Below, piece after piece: positions 17,514-27,230 of a DNA stretch of 64,000 nt (position 1 is its first letter; the number at the start of each line of letters is the position of its first letter). The position numbers and the translations under genes were made by a program. The notes below the pieces were generated by a model. That model ran no database searches, was not told where the DNA came from, and was given only the letters and a program-made list of their open reading frames with translations. The stretch comes from an uncultured Lachnobacterium sp. (lineage in GTDB: Bacteria; Bacillota; Clostridia; Lachnospirales; Lachnospiraceae), in the NCBI GenBank assembly GCA_900550545.1, contig URSS01000010.1:4819-68818 (forward strand), written 5' to 3'.

Positions 17514-18849
17514 AGACTGCAGGCACAAATTAAATCTGGCAAAAATCCTGGAGAATTGTGTATATTATATTTCTTTTGGAGCATTGGCTGCAGTATTGGT
17601 GGAAGGCATTTCTTTGTTTGTCCCGTTTTACTATGCGAACTATTTTGCAGCAGGCTGTATAGGGATCGGATGTCTGGTTGGAATTGTTCGCGCGCTAATG
17701 ACATGGGCAGATGAAAAAGCGGCTGCAAGAAAACTGGATAGCTTCGGCTTGCAGGAGCGTACATTGACAGCCTATGAAAATCTGGATAAAGAAGATGCAT
17801 TCACAAAATTACAGAGAAACGATGCGGTACAGATGTTAAAAGAAAACGAGAACAATATCTGTATTCCTATCCGGCCGAATATGAGACATCTGCTGGCTTT
17901 CATTTTTTCTCTTGTATGTGTATGCACTCTGGCAATGGTTCCGTCGGTTGCGAAAGAGCAGGCAAAGGAGCTGCATGCGCTCAAACAGGAAGTCAAGGAA
18001 AAGAAAAAAGAATTGTCCTCGGTTATGGATGCGTTGGAGGGCATTGATACGAAATCACTTTCGGCTGAGGAAAAGAAAAAATTACAGGAATTGATGAAGT
18101 CCTTGGAGATGTCAAAAAAGGAACTGGATCAGGTAGAAGGTGCACAGGAACTGGCATCGGCAAATGAGCGGCTGCAATTCAAATATCAGGAGACGGCACA
18201 GAGCCTGACTGGTATCGATCCATCGAAGATTGGTGTGAAGGAAGCACAGCAGATTGCACAGGCGGCAAGTGGTCAGACAGGTGGTTCTTCGAATGGAAAT
18301 GATACTGCCGGTGCAAATGGTCAGCTTGCAGATGGCAGCAACAATAATGGAGATTCCCAGTCATCTTCCGGTGACGGCAATAATGGAAATAACACTTCCG
18401 GGGATGGAAATTCGACGGAGAATGGAAATGGAAATGGAGACGGCGACGGCAACGGAAACGGCAATGGCCAGGGAAATGGCGACGGTAATGGAAGTGAAAA
18501 CGGAAATGGCAATGGCCAGGGAAACGGGAATGGCAATGGAAACGGTAATGGAAGCGGCAGCGGAAAGGGAAGCGGAAGAGGAACCGGTTCGAGCTCTACA
18601 GCGCATGATTATGTTACCGTTCCCAATAAAGTCGGTGATGACAGCTCCCTGCATGGAGACAAAACCGGAAAGAACAATTCTGATTACTATCGGGCGCAGA
18701 ATGGTCTTACCTGGGAAGGAGATCATGTGAGCCTTGATTCCGTGATCGCGGATTATACAAAGAATGCATACGAAGGAATTTCATCGGGGCGTTATCCGAG
18801 TGGAATGGAAAATGTGATCAAAGATTATTTCAAGAACCTGAACGAATAA
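17479..18849 (+). CDS. Membrane protein with coiled coil and long Asn/Gly-rich tract, unknown function
   Basis: 456 aa. Two membrane segments near residues 28-75 (YYISFGALAAVLVEGISLFV and YFAAGCIGIGCLVGIVRAL), a third near 137-155, then a charged coiled coil at about 160-235 (LKQEVKEKKKELSSVMDALEG). A low-complexity stretch of Asn, Gly, Asp, Gln and Ser follows at about 270-375, then a conserved-looking C-terminus (YYRAQNGLTWEGDHVSLDSVIADY). It resembles large coiled-coil membrane proteins found beside MoxR/VWA genes. The repeats probably form a flexible spacer. Overlaps the permease gene by 35 bp and ends 9 bp before moxR. Confidence 0.75.
   Translation: MEETTYLKQKIKDCRHKLNLAKILENCVYYISFGALAAVLVEGISLFVPFYYANYFAAGCIGIGCLVGIVRALMTWADEKAAARKLDSFGLQERTLTAYENLDKEDAFTKLQRNDAVQMLKENENNICIPIRPNMRHLLAFIFSLVCVCTLAMVPSVAKEQAKELHALKQEVKEKKKELSSVMDALEGIDTKSLSAEEKKKLQELMKSLEMSKKELDQVEGAQELASANERLQFKYQETAQSLTGIDPSKIGVKEAQQIAQAASGQTGGSSNGNDTAGANGQLADGSNNNGDSQSSSGDGNNGNNTSGDGNSTENGNGNGDGDGNGNGNGQGNGDGNGSENGNGNGQGNGNGNGNGNGSGSGKGSGRGTGSSSTAHDYVTVPNKVGDDSSLHGDKTGKNNSDYYRAQNGLTWEGDHVSLDSVIADYTKNAYEGISSGRYPSGMENVIKDYFKNLNE
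18410..18585 (+). repeat. In-frame GGNAAY-type simple repeat encoding the Asn/Gly tract
   Basis: Irregular tandem units such as GGAAATGGC, GGCAACGGA and GACGGCGAC, coding Gly-Asn, Gly-Asp and Gly-Gln. Synonymous variation between units shows the repeat is kept at the protein level. Such tracts can change length by slippage. Confidence 0.85.
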
Positions 18850-18858
18850 GGAGGAGTT

Positions 18859-19815
18859 ATGACAGAGTTAGAATTATGTCAGCAGAATGTAAAAGCCTGT
18901 GAGGAAGAAATCGGCAAGGGCATTATTGGACAAAAAGAAATTATCCGACAGGTAATGCTGGCATTACTTGCGGGAGGAAATGTATTGTTAGAAGGTATGC
19001 CGGGACTTGGAAAGACCATGCTCGTGCGTACGATCAGCGAAGTATTCCAGTTATCTTTTAAGCGTATCCAGTTTACACCGGATCTTATGCCAAGTGATGT
19101 GACTGGTACCAATATTATGGTAAGGGACGAGAAGGGGAGCAGCTTCCGCTTTGAAAAAGGCCCGCTTTTTGCAAATCTTGTACTTGCAGATGAGATTAAC
19201 CGTGCCACACCAAAGACACAGTCGGCACTGTTAGAAGCCATGCAGGAGCATACGGTTACCGTTGGAAACGACAGCCACAAATTAGAAGAGCCGTTTCTTG
19301 TTTTGGCAACGCAGAACCCAATCGAAAATGAGGGAACGTATCCGTTGCCGGAGGCACAGCTGGATCGTTTTCTATTTAAAGTCATGGTAGAATTTCCGAC
19401 AAGGGAAGAACTTCGCGGCATTGTAAATCTGACAGAAAATACAGAGAAACCACAGATTGAAAAAGTGATGGATGCCACAGGGCTGCAACAGGCCAGAGCA
19501 TTTGTTGCACAGATTCCGATCGCAGATGCGGTCATGGATTATATATTAGATTTGGTGATGGCTACCCATGAAGAAAGTGCTTATATCAAAGAAGGTGCAA
19601 GTCCACGTGCGGCACAGGCACTGATCCGGAGTGCCAGGGCACGTGCGTTTATGGAAGGCAGATTTAATGTATCGTTTGAGGATGTCAAAAGCGTAGCTTA
19701 TCCGGTATTGCGGCACAGAATATTGTTAAGTTTTGATGCAATTGCAGAGGGGGTATCTGCGGATACCGTGATTGCACAGATCATCGAGGCAAAGGAAAAG
19801 AGCTTATATGTTTAA
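18859..19815 (+). CDS. MoxR-family AAA+ ATPase
   Basis: 318-aa AAA+ chaperone-like ATPase. Walker A GMPGLGKTML near residue 47, Walker B LVLADEINRA, sensor 1 LVLATQNPIENEGTYPLPEAQLDRFLF, and the C-terminal lid with SPRAAQALIRSARARA. MoxR ATPases act with DUF58 and VWA proteins, thought to mature or insert protein complexes; here both partners follow at once. ATG 18859 is behind AAGGAGG; it overlaps the DUF58 gene by 8 bp. Confidence 0.94.
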   Translation: MTELELCQQNVKACEEEIGKGIIGQKEIIRQVMLALLAGGNVLLEGMPGLGKTMLVRTISEVFQLSFKRIQFTPDLMPSDVTGTNIMVRDEKGSSFRFEKGPLFANLVLADEINRATPKTQSALLEAMQEHTVTVGNDSHKLEEPFLVLATQNPIENEGTYPLPEAQLDRFLFKVMVEFPTREELRGIVNLTENTEKPQIEKVMDATGLQQARAFVAQIPIADAVMDYILDLVMATHEESAYIKEGASPRAAQALIRSARARAFMEGRFNVSFEDVKSVAYPVLRHRILLSFDAIAEGVSADTVIAQIIEAKEKSLYV

Positions 19816-20683
19816 TTCGGAATTTTATGATATGCTGTCCCGCTTTTGTCTGGCGGTGAATCACAAAAGTTCTCTGAATATGTCGGGAAACCGCAAGTCT
19901 GTACAGAAGGGAATTTCCGTGGAATTTTCAGATTTTCGGGAATATATGCCAGGAGATGATCTGCGTCGGTTAGACTGGAATGTGTATGCCAGACTGGACA
20001 AGATGTATATCCGGGAATATATGGAAGAAAAAGAATCGGTGGTATCGATTCTTCTGGATACCAGTGAATCCATGAATTACGGACAGAAATCAAAGTGGGA
20101 GCTGGCAAGTCTTCTTGGAGCGGTGATGGCATATCTTGCATTGAATAACATGGATCGTGTCATGATCTATGATATGAAAAATATGCAGCGTCCTTACAAT
20201 GTTTCCGGTGGAAAAAATGCTTTTCCAAAAGTACTCAGGTGGCTGGAAAGTCTGGAGTATTCCGGAAGCGTGGACATGTTTGCTGCTTTAAAACAGATGC
20301 AGAGAAAGGGACCGGGGATTACTGTGCTTATCAGTGATTTTTTGCAGGAAGAATTGCTGGAGAAAGAGAACGAACAATATGAAAAAATGATGCAGTATCT
20401 TCTGTATTGCAGACAGCGTCCGGTAATTTTGCAGACACTCTGCGGAGAAGAACTTCATGTCAGTATGGAAGGAACATTAAATCTGATTGATATGGAAAAT
20501 GAAAGCAAGCTGCGTATCACGATGGATGCACGTTCGATCAAAGCATACGAAAACCAGCTGCAGGCTTTGGTGTCCCGCATGAAAAAGGGCGTGCGAAACG
20601 GAGGAACTTATGTCCTCTGTGATACGACGCGGGATCGAAACCAGCTTGTATTTGAGGATTTAAGGGTGTTATATGATATTTGA
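19808..20683 (+). CDS. DUF58 protein with VWA-like fold
   Basis: 291 aa from ATG 19808 (MFNSEFYDMLSRF). Conserved DUF58 block at residues 33-62 (EFSDFREYMPGDDLRRLDWNVYARLDKMYI) followed by a VWA-like strand with DTSESM, a partial metal site. Standard partner of MoxR; the pair is thought to regulate envelope-associated complexes. Earlier ATG 19772 lies deep in moxR without a ribosome site. It overlaps the next gene by 11 bp. Confidence 0.92.
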   Translation: MFNSEFYDMLSRFCLAVNHKSSLNMSGNRKSVQKGISVEFSDFREYMPGDDLRRLDWNVYARLDKMYIREYMEEKESVVSILLDTSESMNYGQKSKWELASLLGAVMAYLALNNMDRVMIYDMKNMQRPYNVSGGKNAFPKVLRWLESLEYSGSVDMFAALKQMQRKGPGITVLISDFLQEELLEKENEQYEKMMQYLLYCRQRPVILQTLCGEELHVSMEGTLNLIDMENESKLRITMDARSIKAYENQLQALVSRMKKGVRNGGTYVLCDTTRDRNQLVFEDLRVLYDI

Positions 20684-23600
20684 AAGTTTATGGCCGCTTG
20701 CATTCGTGCTTGCGGTACCGATCATCATTGTTTTATATCTGCTGGTTCCTAAGGGAAAAGAGTATAAGATTTCTTCGAATCTCTTGTGGAAGAAATTATA
20801 CCAGAACCAGCAGTCAAAAACATTTTTGGAAAAATTTATTCATAATCTGTTGATGTACCTGCAGATCGTGATTATATTGCTTCTGGTGCTGGCACTGATG
20901 TCACCATACATCCAAAAGGGTGGAACCGGAAGCGGAAATGTTGTCTATGTGTTGGATACCAGCGGGAGCATGCAGCATGAGAACGCAGACGGAGAGACCA
21001 GACTTGCACAGGCAGTTGCAGAAATCAAAAGTGACATTGCCTCATCCGATAATGGCACATTTTCCATCATCACAAATGATGGAACCGGAAGCAATCTACT
21101 TGCAGTTGCCTCATCGGATAAGAAAAGCCTGTATCGGTTGCTCGATCAGACGAAAGCTACAGATACTGCAGGAAATTTGAAAGATGCAGTGTCCGCGGTC
21201 CAGACGCTTGTGACAGATGCCGAGGGAAAAAAGAAAAATGATGTCATTGTCATGACGGATGGAGTCGGTGCAGCAGACACAAAAGAATTAACGTCTCTGT
21301 TTTCTGCACAGATTCGTGTGATGGGAGATGTGACTTCGAATGTTTCAAATGATTTTCTGTCTTATGCAAAAAGTGAGAAAGGGTACGACATTGCGGCCGG
21401 TTTTACGAACTACAGTGACAGCAAAGCTACGCTTGAAGTAAGCCTGTACGAAAAAAAGAATGTGATTTCTGTTCGGCAGATCTCCATTGATGCGGGAGAG
21501 TCCTATACCTGTCTGTTTGAGGATGTGGACTGGAATGGAAAACCACTGCATACAGAAGCTGCCAATATTGCTTTTGAGGGAAGCAATGCAAAAGACTCCC
21601 TCAAAGCGGACAACGAGTGTTATGCCATTGCGGAATCTGCCAATGCTGTCTCCGCAGTACTTGTGGGCAAGGGAAATACGTACATTGAGAAAGCATACCA
21701 GGCGGTAACTTCACAGACACTTCCGAAATCAGAAAAGGAAAGTGATCTGGATGTCAAAAAAGATACCGTCTGCATTTATGATGCAGATACTTCCGCCAAG
21801 CAGAATCCGGCAGTCAACCGGCTGGTATTTGCGGATGGACAGTCAACCGGTACCAAAAAGAAAGTTAGTCTTACGGTAAGTGATACGGAGCTGACTTCCG
21901 GAATCAGCGAATTTGCGATTGGAGTCAATAAAACTTATACCTATGATGTTCCATCCTGGGGAACCGGATTCTTATGGGCTGGTGATGCCTGTGCCGGTTA
22001 CTATGGACAAAAGGACGGTGTCCGTGTCGTTGTTGTCGGATTTGATCTTCGCGAATCGGATTTTGCTTTGGCAGCAGAATTTCCGGTGTTTATGTCAAAT
22101 ACATTAAGTTATCTTTCGGACAGTTCGCTTCTGGCACAAAGTCAGTACGAAGCGGGAGAGAAAGTTCTGTTTCATCCGCAGGCAGATTTTGATGTGAATT
22201 CACTGGCAACAGACACCACGTATGCCGGTCTGTATACAGTAAAAGCAGACAAAAAAGAAGAATCTTATGTAGTGCATTTTGCGACGGATACACAGTCTGA
22301 CGGAAGAATAACAGCAGAGGATGCCGGGGTAAAAAGCGCGTCACAGAAAATAATTGTAAAAAAACAATTGCGCAATGTCATTCTGGTATTGATCTTAATT
22401 CTTCTCGTTCTTGAGTGGATTGTCTATGTGCGCCAGATGCGCTATCGTGGAAAATTTTATCTGATTGTGCGTATTATGACGGCTTTGTTTGTGGTATTGG
22501 CACTGTTTGGATTTTCCGTGAATAAACGAAATGCAGAGAATACGACCATTTTTCTGGTAGACCTGTCAAAAAGTAATGCACAGAATGCAGAGGCGATGGA
22601 TGCCGATTTGAAGAAGATGATCGCAAAGATGCCAAAAGACAACCAGTATGGAATTGTGGCATTCGGCAAAAATTCGCTGGTGGAACAGTTCGTTTCCGAG
22701 GAGAAAAATTTTTCCGGCATGATGTCTGCGGTGGATGAGACGGCAACGAATCTCGAAGATGCAGTTTCCAGAGGTCTTTCGATGATACCGGAGAATGCAG
22801 CCGGCCGTCTGGTGATCCTTACCGATGGAAAGGAAACAAAGGGAAATATCGAAAGCACAGCTTCTGCGCTGGTATCCAAAAAGGTGGAACTTTTGTCGGT
22901 GTTGTACGATGTAACCGTGGGGAAAGATACGTATATTGAAAATGTACAGATGCCGGGATATCTGTATGCCGGGGATTCTTATTCCATGACGGTCAATGTG
23001 CAAAGCAATTATGATATGGATGCCAGACTTCAGGTGCTCCGCGGTTCCATGATGGAATCGGAAACGAAAGTTCATCTCAACAAGGGAGCCAATTCGTTTG
23101 TGTTAAAACAGAAAGTCTCCGGCGAGAGCGCGGAAAGTTTTACGGTGCGGGTTGTGGCAAAAGGCGATACCTGTAAAGAAAATAATGACTATTATGCTTA
23201 TGCGGCAATTCACAGCGTGCCAAAGATACTGGTCGTATCCGGTATGGATGAGGACAGCAGCAATTATGAGAAACTGTTGCGAGCGGCAGGATGCAATTAC
23301 CAGACGGTATCTGCAATCAATGCGCCGGAATCATTAAATGATATGCTCGCATACAAGAGCATTGTGCTGGACAATGTATTCCGCACGGATCTGCCGCAGA
23401 AGTTTCTGGATAATCTGGATACGTATGTAAAAGATTATGGATGTGGTCTGATCTGTTGTGGAGGAGAAGAAAGCTTTGCGTTGGGCGGTTACCGGGATAC
23501 GGAACTGGAAACACTCCTTCCGGTAGATATGGAACCGCGGGGAACCAATGAATCTCCGAGCATGGCAATGGTCATGGTCATCGATCATTCCGGAAGTATG

Positions 23601-25112
23601 TCCGAGATCGTGGATGACGGGGAGACGAATCTGGATCTGGCAGTTGCAGCAGCAGAAAATGCAGTATCGGAGCTTCGGGAGAAAGACTATGTAGGAGTGG
23701 TATCGTTTGATGACACTTATACATGGGTCGTTCCAATTACCAAAGCCGAAGATAAAGACGGAATTAAAGAAAAGATTGAAACGATTCCGGAAGGTGGCGG
23801 AACAACAATCAAACCGGCGGTCAAAGCAGCAGTGGAAGCAGTGAAAGATTGTGATGCAGAAATCAAGCATGTTGTTCTTCTGACGGATGGTCAGGGAGAA
23901 ACTACAAATTTTATGGATGTCATGGGACCATGCAAGCAGTCGGGAATTACGTTATCTACGGTAGCTGTGGGCGCAGACTCGGACACTTCTTTATTGGAAA
24001 AACTCGCAGAGGGTTGTGGCGGAAGATATTATTATTCGGATATTTCCACCGACATTCCCAAGATTTTTGCAAGAGAAGTATTCTTAAGCGGAGAGACGTA
24101 TCTGCAGAATGGCACATTTACACTTTCCGTAAACAGCAGCAATGCTGTCACAAGAGGTCTTTTTGCGGATGGATGGCCACAGATCAGCGGATATGTCAGT
24201 TCTACGCCAAAGAGCAATGCGAATGTCCTGCTTGCTTCCGATAAGGATGATCCGGTCCTTTCTGTTATGCAGTATGGTCTGGGCCATACGGTTGCATGGA
24301 ATACCGATGTCACAAACAAATGGACGAAAGCATATGCGGGGGCTGAGGATTATGTGCAGCTGTGGAAGCGCATTGTGGATTACAGTGTGGGAAATACATC
24401 AGAAGGTGATACTATAGATGTATCGACTGCAAACGGCACAACAACCGTGACCTATCACGCCAGTGAATATAACGAGAAAACCAAAGTGGAGGCGGTATAT
24501 ACCGATCCGGATGGCAAGACGCAGACTGCAAAGCTGCAGGGCAGTGCACCGGGCGTGTACGAGGCAAAAATCGATACGGACATGACAGGAATTTACAACC
24601 TGAGTGTGCGCCGTATGAACAAAGATACGGTTGAAAATGCATTGACAGCGGCGGCGGTCGTGCAATATTCCGATGAATATAAGTTTGCACTGACCAATGA
24701 AAAATTTAAAGCATTTGTAAAACAATATGGAAAAACCATTACGGCAAATGATTCGCTGTGGAAGAAACTGAAAGCTTCCGCAAAGGCGAAATATGATCTG
24801 ACCCGGTGGCTTTTGATCCTTGCCGTTTTGTGGTTTGTACTGGATGTGGCATTCCGCCGCTTCTCGTTCGTACCGACAGATACGAAGTTGTATGCGTTTA
24901 TAAAAAAGCACTGGACGCAGAAAAAGAACAGGGCTATACTTTCTACGAAGACAAAGGATGTGCCAAAAACCGAACAGCCATCCGAAGAAGAGATACCGCA
25001 ACAGAAAAAGGAAAAACCAAAGAAAGCGCCGAAGGAGAAGAAAAAGAAACCCAAAGAACAACAGTTGGATACTTCGGCACTGCTTAAGAAAAAAGAACAG
25101 CGGCATCAGTAG
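20673..25112 (+). CDS. 1479-aa membrane protein with three von Willebrand A domains
   Basis: Starts like BatA: membrane segments at about 6-26 and 60-78, then a first VWA with metal site DTSGS at residues 95-99. Two more membrane segments near 567-617 are followed by a second VWA with DLSKS at 630-634. A glutamine-amidotransferase-like domain (about 850-950, with YGCGLICCGGEESFALGG) leads into a third VWA with DHSGS at 971-975. A last membrane segment near 1379-1397 precedes a Lys/Glu-rich cytoplasmic tail. It looks like a fusion of two proteins (a BatA-like one and a VWA/GATase-like one) that are separate in other bacteria. All three DxSxS motifs are intact, so metal-dependent binding is plausible. 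Works presumably with the MoxR and DUF58 products. Confidence 0.88.
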   Translation: MIFESLWPLAFVLAVPIIIVLYLLVPKGKEYKISSNLLWKKLYQNQQSKTFLEKFIHNLLMYLQIVIILLLVLALMSPYIQKGGTGSGNVVYVLDTSGSMQHENADGETRLAQAVAEIKSDIASSDNGTFSIITNDGTGSNLLAVASSDKKSLYRLLDQTKATDTAGNLKDAVSAVQTLVTDAEGKKKNDVIVMTDGVGAADTKELTSLFSAQIRVMGDVTSNVSNDFLSYAKSEKGYDIAAGFTNYSDSKATLEVSLYEKKNVISVRQISIDAGESYTCLFEDVDWNGKPLHTEAANIAFEGSNAKDSLKADNECYAIAESANAVSAVLVGKGNTYIEKAYQAVTSQTLPKSEKESDLDVKKDTVCIYDADTSAKQNPAVNRLVFADGQSTGTKKKVSLTVSDTELTSGISEFAIGVNKTYTYDVPSWGTGFLWAGDACAGYYGQKDGVRVVVVGFDLRESDFALAAEFPVFMSNTLSYLSDSSLLAQSQYEAGEKVLFHPQADFDVNSLATDTTYAGLYTVKADKKEESYVVHFATDTQSDGRITAEDAGVKSASQKIIVKKQLRNVILVLILILLVLEWIVYVRQMRYRGKFYLIVRIMTALFVVLALFGFSVNKRNAENTTIFLVDLSKSNAQNAEAMDADLKKMIAKMPKDNQYGIVAFGKNSLVEQFVSEEKNFSGMMSAVDETATNLEDAVSRGLSMIPENAAGRLVILTDGKETKGNIESTASALVSKKVELLSVLYDVTVGKDTYIENVQMPGYLYAGDSYSMTVNVQSNYDMDARLQVLRGSMMESETKVHLNKGANSFVLKQKVSGESAESFTVRVVAKGDTCKENNDYYAYAAIHSVPKILVVSGMDEDSSNYEKLLRAAGCNYQTVSAINAPESLNDMLAYKSIVLDNVFRTDLPQKFLDNLDTYVKDYGCGLICCGGEESFALGGYRDTELETLLPVDMEPRGTNESPSMAMVMVIDHSGSMSEIVDDGETNLDLAVAAAENAVSELREKDYVGVVSFDDTYTWVVPITKAEDKDGIKEKIETIPEGGGTTIKPAVKAAVEAVKDCDAEIKHVVLLTDGQGETTNFMDVMGPCKQSGITLSTVAVGADSDTSLLEKLAEGCGGRYYYSDISTDIPKIFAREVFLSGETYLQNGTFTLSVNSSNAVTRGLFADGWPQISGYVSSTPKSNANVLLASDKDDPVLSVMQYGLGHTVAWNTDVTNKWTKAYAGAEDYVQLWKRIVDYSVGNTSEGDTIDVSTANGTTTVTYHASEYNEKTKVEAVYTDPDGKTQTAKLQGSAPGVYEAKIDTDMTGIYNLSVRRMNKDTVENALTAAAVVQYSDEYKFALTNEKFKAFVKQYGKTITANDSLWKKLKASAKAKYDLTRWLLILAVLWFVLDVAFRRFSFVPTDTKLYAFIKKHWTQKKNRAILSTKTKDVPKTEQPSEEEIPQQKKEKPKKAPKEKKKKPKEQQLDTSALLKKKEQRHQ

Positions 25113-25123
25113 GAGTGAACAAA

Positions 25124-26854
25124 ATGCAGACAGCAAGAGATTTACAGAACCAGTTAAGAAATATTGATCACAAAAGCTACCCAGCTTATAAAGGACTGCG
25201 GGGCAGTTATCAGTTCGAAGGCTATGAACTTCATATCGATCATGTGCAGGGAGATCCGTTTGCGGCTCCCTCACATGTGCGTATAGAGGTTCCGCTGCGG
25301 GATGCGAAGTTTCCGGAATGGAGTACAAAAGATAACCTGACAAAGACAGCTCTGGCAGATGAACTGACCAGACAGTTTGAGCGTCAGGTCGCACATTATA
25401 CGTTTAAAGCGAAAGGGTCCGGAAAAAGCGGATTACTTTCGGTTACACGATGCGGGCAGGAAGTGTTAAAACGGACTGCATGTGAGATCGGAGTAAATCA
25501 TCTGATCGCACGTTTTTCGGTCGGATTTCCGGCAAATGGAAGAACCATCAATGCCCGGGAGCTGGAAAAGATCCTGTTTGATTATCTTCCGGTCTGTGTG
25601 CAACAGTCATTTTATTTTAAAAATTTAAGTGAAGAACGTTTGCATAAAGTCATTGCGCTCGCAGAAGATCAGGAGGCAATCCGCAGCCAGTTGAAAGAAA
25701 AACATCTGGTAGCATTTGTTGCAGATGGAGCTATTCTGCCGCGTGAGAGCGGAATCTCTTCCAGACCAATGAGAGAATCGGTCGCATTTTCATCACCGGA
25801 CAGTCTGCGGGTATCCATGGAACTTCCGCATAAGGGAACCATCACGGGAATGGGAATTCCGGAAGGAATCACATTGATCGTGGGTGGTGGATATCACGGA
25901 AAGTCCACACTTTTACAGGCGTTGGAACTTGGTGTGTACAATCATATTGCAGGGGATGGAAGAGAGTATGTCATTACAAATGATACCGCAGTAAAACTTC
26001 GTGCAGAGGACGGACGTTTCATCAAAGATGCAGATATTTCCATGTTTATCAATGATCTGCCAAACAAAAAAGATACCCATCGTTTTTCGACGGAAGATGC
26101 CAGTGGAAGCACTTCACAGGCGGCTGGGATTGTCGAGGCGATGGAAGCGGGAAGTCATGTATTTTTGCTGGATGAAGATACCTCAGCCACCAATTTTATG
26201 CTGCGGGATGCTCTGATGCAGCAGGTGGTCAGCCCGGACAAAGAACCAATCACGCCGTTTTTATCGCGGGCAGGGGAGCTGTATGAGAAGGAAGGTATCT
26301 CAACCATTCTTGTAGCGGGAAGTTCCGGTGCTTTTTTCCATATCGCGGATACCGTGATACAGATGGACAATTATGTGCCTTTGGATATTACGGACAAGGC
26401 AAAAACATTATGTGCCAAATTCCCGGTAGAAGCAGAAAAAGCAAAACCGTATGTCCGCCCGGAGAGTGTACGCATTATGACAAAGGATCCAAACGGAGCA
26501 AAGCCAAAGCGGGATTACCGCACAGGTGCGGTCAAAGGGACACCGGAGCGGCTGAAAGTAAAACTTCTGGGAAAAGATGGATTTGCACTTGGCCGGCAGA
26601 ATGTCGATCTGCGCTATGTGGAGCAGCTGGTGGACAGCGAGCAGACGGCAGCTTTGGGCATGCTATTAAAATATGCCGTGGAAAAAATGATCGACGGAAA
26701 GAAGACAATCCCGGAAATTGTTTCGTATTTGCAGAAACAATTGGAAACAAAAGGTCTTTCTTTCTTTGCTGACGGAGGATATATTCCATGTGGATATGCG
26801 ATTCCGCGCGTGCAGGAAATCTATGCATGTTTTAACCGTTACCGCAGAGCATAA
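25124..26854 (+). CDS. Predicted ATPase of the ABC class (PF09818-like)
   Basis: 576 aa, starting at ATG 25124 (MQTARDLQNQLRNIDHKSYPAYKGLRG) after AGGAG; GTG 25115 overlaps that site. P-loop GGGYHGKSTLLQAL near residue 254, signature-like STSQAAGIVEAME, and Walker B-like FLLDEDTSATNFM. This soluble, stand-alone ABC-class ATPase family is widespread but of unknown function. It is 11 bp after the VWA gene, so probably co-transcribed, though it may be functionally separate. Confidence 0.85.
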   Translation: MQTARDLQNQLRNIDHKSYPAYKGLRGSYQFEGYELHIDHVQGDPFAAPSHVRIEVPLRDAKFPEWSTKDNLTKTALADELTRQFERQVAHYTFKAKGSGKSGLLSVTRCGQEVLKRTACEIGVNHLIARFSVGFPANGRTINARELEKILFDYLPVCVQQSFYFKNLSEERLHKVIALAEDQEAIRSQLKEKHLVAFVADGAILPRESGISSRPMRESVAFSSPDSLRVSMELPHKGTITGMGIPEGITLIVGGGYHGKSTLLQALELGVYNHIAGDGREYVITNDTAVKLRAEDGRFIKDADISMFINDLPNKKDTHRFSTEDASGSTSQAAGIVEAMEAGSHVFLLDEDTSATNFMLRDALMQQVVSPDKEPITPFLSRAGELYEKEGISTILVAGSSGAFFHIADTVIQMDNYVPLDITDKAKTLCAKFPVEAEKAKPYVRPESVRIMTKDPNGAKPKRDYRTGAVKGTPERLKVKLLGKDGFALGRQNVDLRYVEQLVDSEQTAALGMLLKYAVEKMIDGKKTIPEIVSYLQKQLETKGLSFFADGGYIPCGYAIPRVQEIYACFNRYRRA

Positions 26855-26870
26855 GGCTTTTGGATAATGG

Positions 26871-26899
26871 TTGACTTTCCCATGGGGATGTGGTACGAT
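26871..26899 (+). promoter_or_regulatory. Sigma-A promoter of the proS T-box leader
   Basis: TTGACT at 26871-26876, 17-bp spacer, TACGAT at 26894-26899, just after the stop of the preceding gene. Confidence 0.65.
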
Positions 26900-26905
26900 T
26901 TCTAA

Positions 26906-27190
26906 GGTTTAAAGCAAAGAACAGAGATAGTACAGATTTAAGACATGCAGAGAGAAGCCGGCAGGTGCGAGGCTTTTGTACGAGAATCTGGAACCAGTCT
27001 GGGAGCTGCAGGATGAAGACAGAGTGTTTGTTTTGGAATCTGGAGAAATTCTGCCGGAGGTCACCGTTATCAGAGACAGCGTAAGTGGCTGCTTACGGAT
27101 GAGTGCAGGCAAGGCCTGAATTTAGGTGGTAACACGGATTTATATTCGCCCTAAACAATACAGAGATTGTATTGTTTGGGGCTTTTTTAA
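26906..27190 (+). ncRNA. T-box leader sensing uncharged tRNA-Pro
   Basis: Contains the AGAGATAGTA element near the 5' end (26922-26931), a stem I region, the T-box core TTTAGGTGGTAACACGG at 27121-27137, and a strong terminator (GCCCTAAACAATAC at 27148-27161 with GTATTGTTTGGGGC at 27169-27182, then TTTTTT). CCA at 26994-26996, in GGAACCAG, is the likely specifier codon and matches the proline enzyme downstream. The specifier call is inferred, not folded. Confidence 0.88.
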
Positions 27191-27230
27191 ACCAATTTTA
27201 TAAGTAAAATAATCAAAGATGGAGGTTCAC

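Noticed and set aside
19772..19807. Earlier ATG for the DUF58 gene
   Set aside because: Lies in the moxR coding end without a ribosome site; the ATG at 19808 fits the family start.
24399..25394. 331-aa open frame on the minus strand
   Set aside because: Lies opposite the triple-VWA gene and the start of the next gene, has no ribosome site, and its composition is that of a shadow frame.
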